Source: Deltaproteobacteria bacterium (GTDB lineage: Bacteria > Myxococcota > Polyangia > Polyangiales > B10-G4). Taken from it: a DNA stretch of 8,649 bases. The position numbers were made by a program, and so were the translations under genes. The stretch spans positions 1-8,649 of the forward strand of contig JAFDCW010000147.1 of NCBI GenBank assembly GCA_019312705.1, given 5' to 3'. Shown piece after piece: positions 5,712 through 8,649 of this stretch. How positions within the stretch are numbered: the stretch's first letter is position 1; the number at the start of each line of letters is the position of its first letter. Under the pieces are notes generated by a model, which made no database searches, was not told where the DNA came from, and worked only from the letters and a program-made list of their open reading frames with translations.

Positions 5712-8502
5712 GCGCACTGGCATCGAAGGCCGCTCCGGACTCGATCCAGCGGCTCACCGCTCGGACGAGGTCGTCACTGGCCCCCCCGGGGGGACAGGCG
5801 CGGGAGACCGACGAGGGCGCGTCGAGCTCCTCGCCGGTGAGGCGCTCGATGAGGGCGCTGCGCCTCGCGCGGAGCTCCCCGAGGTCCACGAAGCGTGTCA
5901 TCAGCCCCTCGTAGGCCGCGGAGAAGCGCCCATCCCCCGGGCGGCCGTCGAGGGGGAGCTCCGCCGCCGGCCGGATACCGCCGTGGCAGGCGGCGGACGC
6001 GCAGGTCGCCTCGAAGAGGGGCGCGACCGTGCCGAGGTAGTCGACGTGGCCGCCCTCCATCGGCGTCACGCTCGGTGCGAGGGGTTGCCGACGGTTGCGA
6101 TTGCGGTGCGTCGACATCGTGATCGACGCCGAGCTGAGCGCGTCCGGGGCTGGCCCCGAGGCGTCCTCGGGGCGCCCCGACATGGAACCGTGGCAGCCCG
6201 TGCAGTTGTGAGCGTAGGTCTCCTCGTTGGTCCCCCCCGGCACGGACTCGGCGCCTTCGGCGAAGTACCACCGGTCGAGCTGATTGCCGACGACCATGCC
6301 GCGGTCGTCCAACCACTGCAGCATGATGGGCACCCGAGCGGGGACCTCGAGCCACGCCGAACGGTCCTCGGGGATCTCGTGCTCGAAGAGCACCGAGGCC
6401 GGGCCGCGGTCAGAGAGCCCCACGGTGGACCCGCCGTCGTCGTACCAGGCGATTTGATCGGCGGGAGCGCCATCCCAGGTGAGCAGCCGGATGGCGTGGA
6501 TCTCTTCTTTCAGGACCCGCACACCCATGGGCTCGGGGCGCCCGTAGATCGCCTCGAGAATGGCCACGTCGCGGAGGGCCAGGTAGCCCTTGTCGAGGCG
6601 GGGGTCGATGACGGACTCGTGGCCGTCGTCCTCCGGGGGGCGCTCGAAGACGGGCACCGGTGACCGGAAGGACTCGCCCGGGGCCGAGAGCAGGAGCTCG
6701 GCGGACTCGAGGGAGGCCCCGAGGACGCCGTCGGCGATGGTGACGAGATAGATCGCGTCTTGCCCCGGAGTCGCCGGGTCATCCGCCGCGACGAGGACGG
6801 TGCCATCGGGGAGCGGCGCCGGGTCGCGCCAGCGACCCTCGAGGTCGACCCAGGTTACGCCGGGCCGATATCCTCCCATGCTGACCTCCCCCGCGGCGCC
6901 GGCCGGGACCACGGGCCCGAGGGAACGGTCGAGGACGGCGAGGGTGCCGCGGTCGTCGACCGCCTCCGTGTCGCCGAGGACGATCATCACCTGGCGACCG
7001 TCCGGGAGGTCCCGGGCTACCAGGGGCGCGAGGGGGTAGAGGCTCGCTCCGTACTGCACGTGGTACTCGGGCTCGCCGTGGTAGGCCACGTCGTGGCAGA
7101 GGGGGAAGCGGAAGAGGACGCCCTCGGTGCCGCCCCCATTGCGCCGGCGACGCGTTCCGAAGACCAGCTCTCCCCGGGTCTTGCCGCCGGCGAGCATCGC
7201 CGGCGACATCTCGGGCGCCGGTGTCCAGGTCAGACGCTCGAGCTCTCGGAGAGCGTCGACGGCGACGATCTCCGGCGGGACCCCGGGCCCGTCGGCGCCG
7301 CCCTCGCCGTGGCCGTCCCACGCTGCTGCAATACGTCCGTCGGCAATGTAGGTGGGTTGCACGAAGGACCCGAGCGCCCCCTCAGGCGTCACGCGGCGCG
7401 CTTCGCGAGTTCCCAGGTCGAGCTCCCAGAGGGAAAAGACCTCCTCCATTTCGAGCCGCATGGCGAAGGCGACCCTCGTCCCGTCGTGGGAGATGGCGGG
7501 GTCACGGATCTCGGCGGGCCCGGCGTGCAAGGGTGCCGTGACGTTCTCTTCTTCACCCGCGACGGGAGGATAGGCGGCGAGGAAGAGGTCGCTACCCACG
7601 GGGCCCGGCTCGATACGGTAAGGCGCCCGCTCAGCCACGGGGCCTCGCACGAAGAGCATCGCCGATGGCGTCTGGCCCTCCACCACACCGAGGGCTTCCC
7701 GCTCACTCTGTGCCCACGCGAGGAGGGCCTCGATCTCGGGTGAGTCGAGGGGGCGCTCGAAGGTCGCTTCGGGGAAGAAGGACGAGTCTCCGCCCCGGTG
7801 CACCAGCCCACCAGCGAGGGGACCAAGGGCTTTTCGAAGGAGCCGCGACTGGGCGGCGCTCGCTCCCCAGAGGTCGAGGTGCTTGCGAGCCGTCTTGTAT
7901 GCGCGGCGAATTTCCGGGGGTGCGAAGAGCCCCGTCTCGCGGTCGGGCTTGGCCTGAAAGGCCGTGAAGGCGAGCTCGGTCGGGCCGTGGCATCCGCCGA
8001 ATCCGCACCGCGACACGAGGACCGGGAGGACCGTCTCGGCGAAGAGCTGCTCCCGGTCAGTCAGCTCGAGGTCCTCTCCGCCGGTGCCCACGGCCTCGGT
8101 CTCGATCCAGCGGGCGAGATCCCTCGCCGCCGGGTCATCGGGGCCGCTGAAGAGCGCGCCGCCGGCGTGGGGCCCACCGCCGGCCCAGCGAGGCATCGGG
8201 ATCCGAATGAGCGTGGAGAGCATCGGCGGCGCCGTCGTCACGGCCCGGGAGAGGGCCGCTCGGCGGGCCTCGTCGACGTCGGCGATGGCTCCATGCTCGT
8301 CGAGACGGAAGTACAACCAATCGACGGTGGGGAAGCCCGCTTCGGGTGAAACCCCGTGGCAGGCAGGCGACGCACAGCGGCTCTGCAGCACCGGCAAGGC
8401 CAGCTCCTCGAAGGTGTCCCCGGGCCCACCCCCGCAAGCCAACCCCGGCGAGGCCGCCACCAGGGCCAGACCGAGGAGGTGCGCCTCGAACCGTCGCTGC
8501 AT
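5698..8502 (-). CDS. HzsA-like secreted multi-heme-type protein with PD40 beta-propeller
   Basis: From the ATG at 8502 this is a 934-residue exported protein. Residues 1-23 form a signal peptide ending GLAC-GGG, a weak lipobox. Two cytochrome-c-like domains follow, each with C-x4-C-H (43/48/49 and 166/171/172), a later H-x-GG (112, 235) and a helix ending ARWI or LLAW. Residues about 280-650 look like a beta-propeller; the unit IRDPAISHDGTRVAFAMR near 332-349 is TolB/PD40-like. Residues about 660-765 resemble the middle domain of the hydrazine synthase alpha subunit (HzsA), followed by a classical C-x2-C-H (767/770/771) and a last C-x4-C-H (834/839/840). HzsA of anammox bacteria combines a propeller with c-type hemes; relatives elsewhere have unknown roles, so hydrazine synthesis is not claimed. 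C-x4-C-H does bind heme in Desulfovibrio cytochrome c3, but binding here is unproven. The frame also opens at an ATG at 8607, giving a 58-residue preface to the Cys. Confidence 0.85.
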   Translation of the reverse strand: MQRRFEAHLLGLALVAASPGLACGGGPGDTFEELALPVLQSRCASPACHGVSPEAGFPTVDWLYFRLDEHGAIADVDEARRAALSRAVTTAPPMLSTLIRIPMPRWAGGGPHAGGALFSGPDDPAARDLARWIETEAVGTGGEDLELTDREQLFAETVLPVLVSRCGFGGCHGPTELAFTAFQAKPDRETGLFAPPEIRRAYKTARKHLDLWGASAAQSRLLRKALGPLAGGLVHRGGDSSFFPEATFERPLDSPEIEALLAWAQSEREALGVVEGQTPSAMLFVRGPVAERAPYRIEPGPVGSDLFLAAYPPVAGEEENVTAPLHAGPAEIRDPAISHDGTRVAFAMRLEMEEVFSLWELDLGTREARRVTPEGALGSFVQPTYIADGRIAAAWDGHGEGGADGPGVPPEIVAVDALRELERLTWTPAPEMSPAMLAGGKTRGELVFGTRRRRNGGGTEGVLFRFPLCHDVAYHGEPEYHVQYGASLYPLAPLVARDLPDGRQVMIVLGDTEAVDDRGTLAVLDRSLGPVVPAGAAGEVSMGGYRPGVTWVDLEGRWRDPAPLPDGTVLVAADDPATPGQDAIYLVTIADGVLGASLESAELLLSAPGESFRSPVPVFERPPEDDGHESVIDPRLDKGYLALRDVAILEAIYGRPEPMGVRVLKEEIHAIRLLTWDGAPADQIAWYDDGGSTVGLSDRGPASVLFEHEIPEDRSAWLEVPARVPIMLQWLDDRGMVVGNQLDRWYFAEGAESVPGGTNEETYAHNCTGCHGSMSGRPEDASGPAPDALSSASITMSTHRNRNRRQPLAPSVTPMEGGHVDYLGTVAPLFEATCASAACHGGIRPAAELPLDGRPGDGRFSAAYEGLMTRFVDLGELRARRSALIERLTGEELDAPSSVSRACPPGGASDDLVRAVSRWIESGAAFDASARESP

Positions 8503-8603
8503 GAAGACAGGGTGCGCCAGGCGCCGGGGCCGGAATATGAGGCTGATCAACCGAGGCGACCCGGAGACGCGGGGATTGCCGATCAAGCCTGCTGCTGGCA
8601 CGA

Positions 8604-8642
8604 TCATGAGGTGATTCGGCGGGTTTTTCCCATCCTCCTCAT
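8604..8642 (-). other. Possible 12-codon leader ORF or end of an upstream gene
   Basis: On the reverse strand a frame with an ATG at 8642 reads MRRMGKTRRITS and stops at 8606-8604. Its TGA overlaps the ATG at 8607 as ATGA. The same frame is open upstream to the window edge (two more codons), so this could be the end of a gene outside the window. It could also be chance: it contains its own GAGGAGG, directly abutting an internal ATG at 8633. Confidence 0.2.
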
Positions 8643-8649
8643 TGTGTTC

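Noticed and set aside
4854..5723. Reverse frame of 289 codons overlapping the 186-residue lipoprotein
   Set aside because: Very Arg/Pro/His-rich, with no domain. It is a frame shadow of the lipoprotein and of the start of the 227-residue gene.
6760..7743. Forward open frame of 327 codons inside the HzsA-like gene
   Set aside because: It is antisense to a gene with clear heme motifs and a propeller; its composition is typical of the complementary frame of GC-rich coding DNA.
1..8649. CRISPR array, insertion sequence, integrase, rRNA or attachment site
   Set aside because: No regularly spaced short repeats with unique spacers, no transposase-like product, no terminal inverted repeats and no rRNA-like sequence were found. 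The repeats present lie inside genes or occur only twice.

Overview
The window is high-GC bacterial chromosome and, on protein style alone, most likely from a myxobacterium (Myxococcota, perhaps the Polyangiales/Sandaracinaceae side). The reasons are strong G/C third-position bias, several predicted lipoproteins with no obvious enzymatic domain, a long Asp/Gly/Ala-rich linker behind one lipobox, a Cys-rich mini-domain of the C-x-G-x-x-C type, and a large secreted cytochrome-like protein with C-x4-C-H motifs. This assignment is inference; no rRNA, tRNA or other taxonomic marker is present.

Layout. The left edge (about 1-153) holds a possible reverse-strand gene running out of the window. On the forward strand come a small repeat lipoprotein (117-584), a 428-base stretch with no convincing gene, and a kelch-repeat lipoprotein (1013-2335). 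A short convergent intergenic region (2336-2534) with a stem-loop follows. Everything to its right is on the reverse strand. In transcription order these are: a 934-residue HzsA-like/PD40 multi-heme-type protein (8502-5698), a 186-residue lipoprotein whose start codon overlaps its stop (5698-5138), an unrecognised soluble 227-residue protein (5002-4319), a frameshifted gene relic (about 4251-3962), and a 411-residue lipoprotein (3770-2535).

How the genes relate. Four of the six confident genes encode proteins with a clear lipobox, and a fifth (the 934-residue protein) carries a Sec signal with a cysteine at the cleavage site, so this is largely a cell-envelope region. The only strong sign of co-expression is the TGATG stop/start overlap between the HzsA-like protein and the 186-residue lipoprotein, which suggests a coupled secreted pair. 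The others look like separately evolved accessory genes.

Most interesting points. (1) A HzsA-like protein with three C-x4-C-H sites and one C-x2-C-H site, coupled to a small lipoprotein. (2) A previously unflagged relic at 3962-4251, where two reverse frames each look coding and join across a one-base shift, with no start codon in the second frame. (3) A 30-bp near-identical direct repeat (28/30) at 4223-4252 and 5070-5099 bracketing the orphan 227-residue gene. (4) In-register tandem repeats inside two lipoproteins, one with 90-bp units and one with a 47-bp exact identity 150 bp apart.
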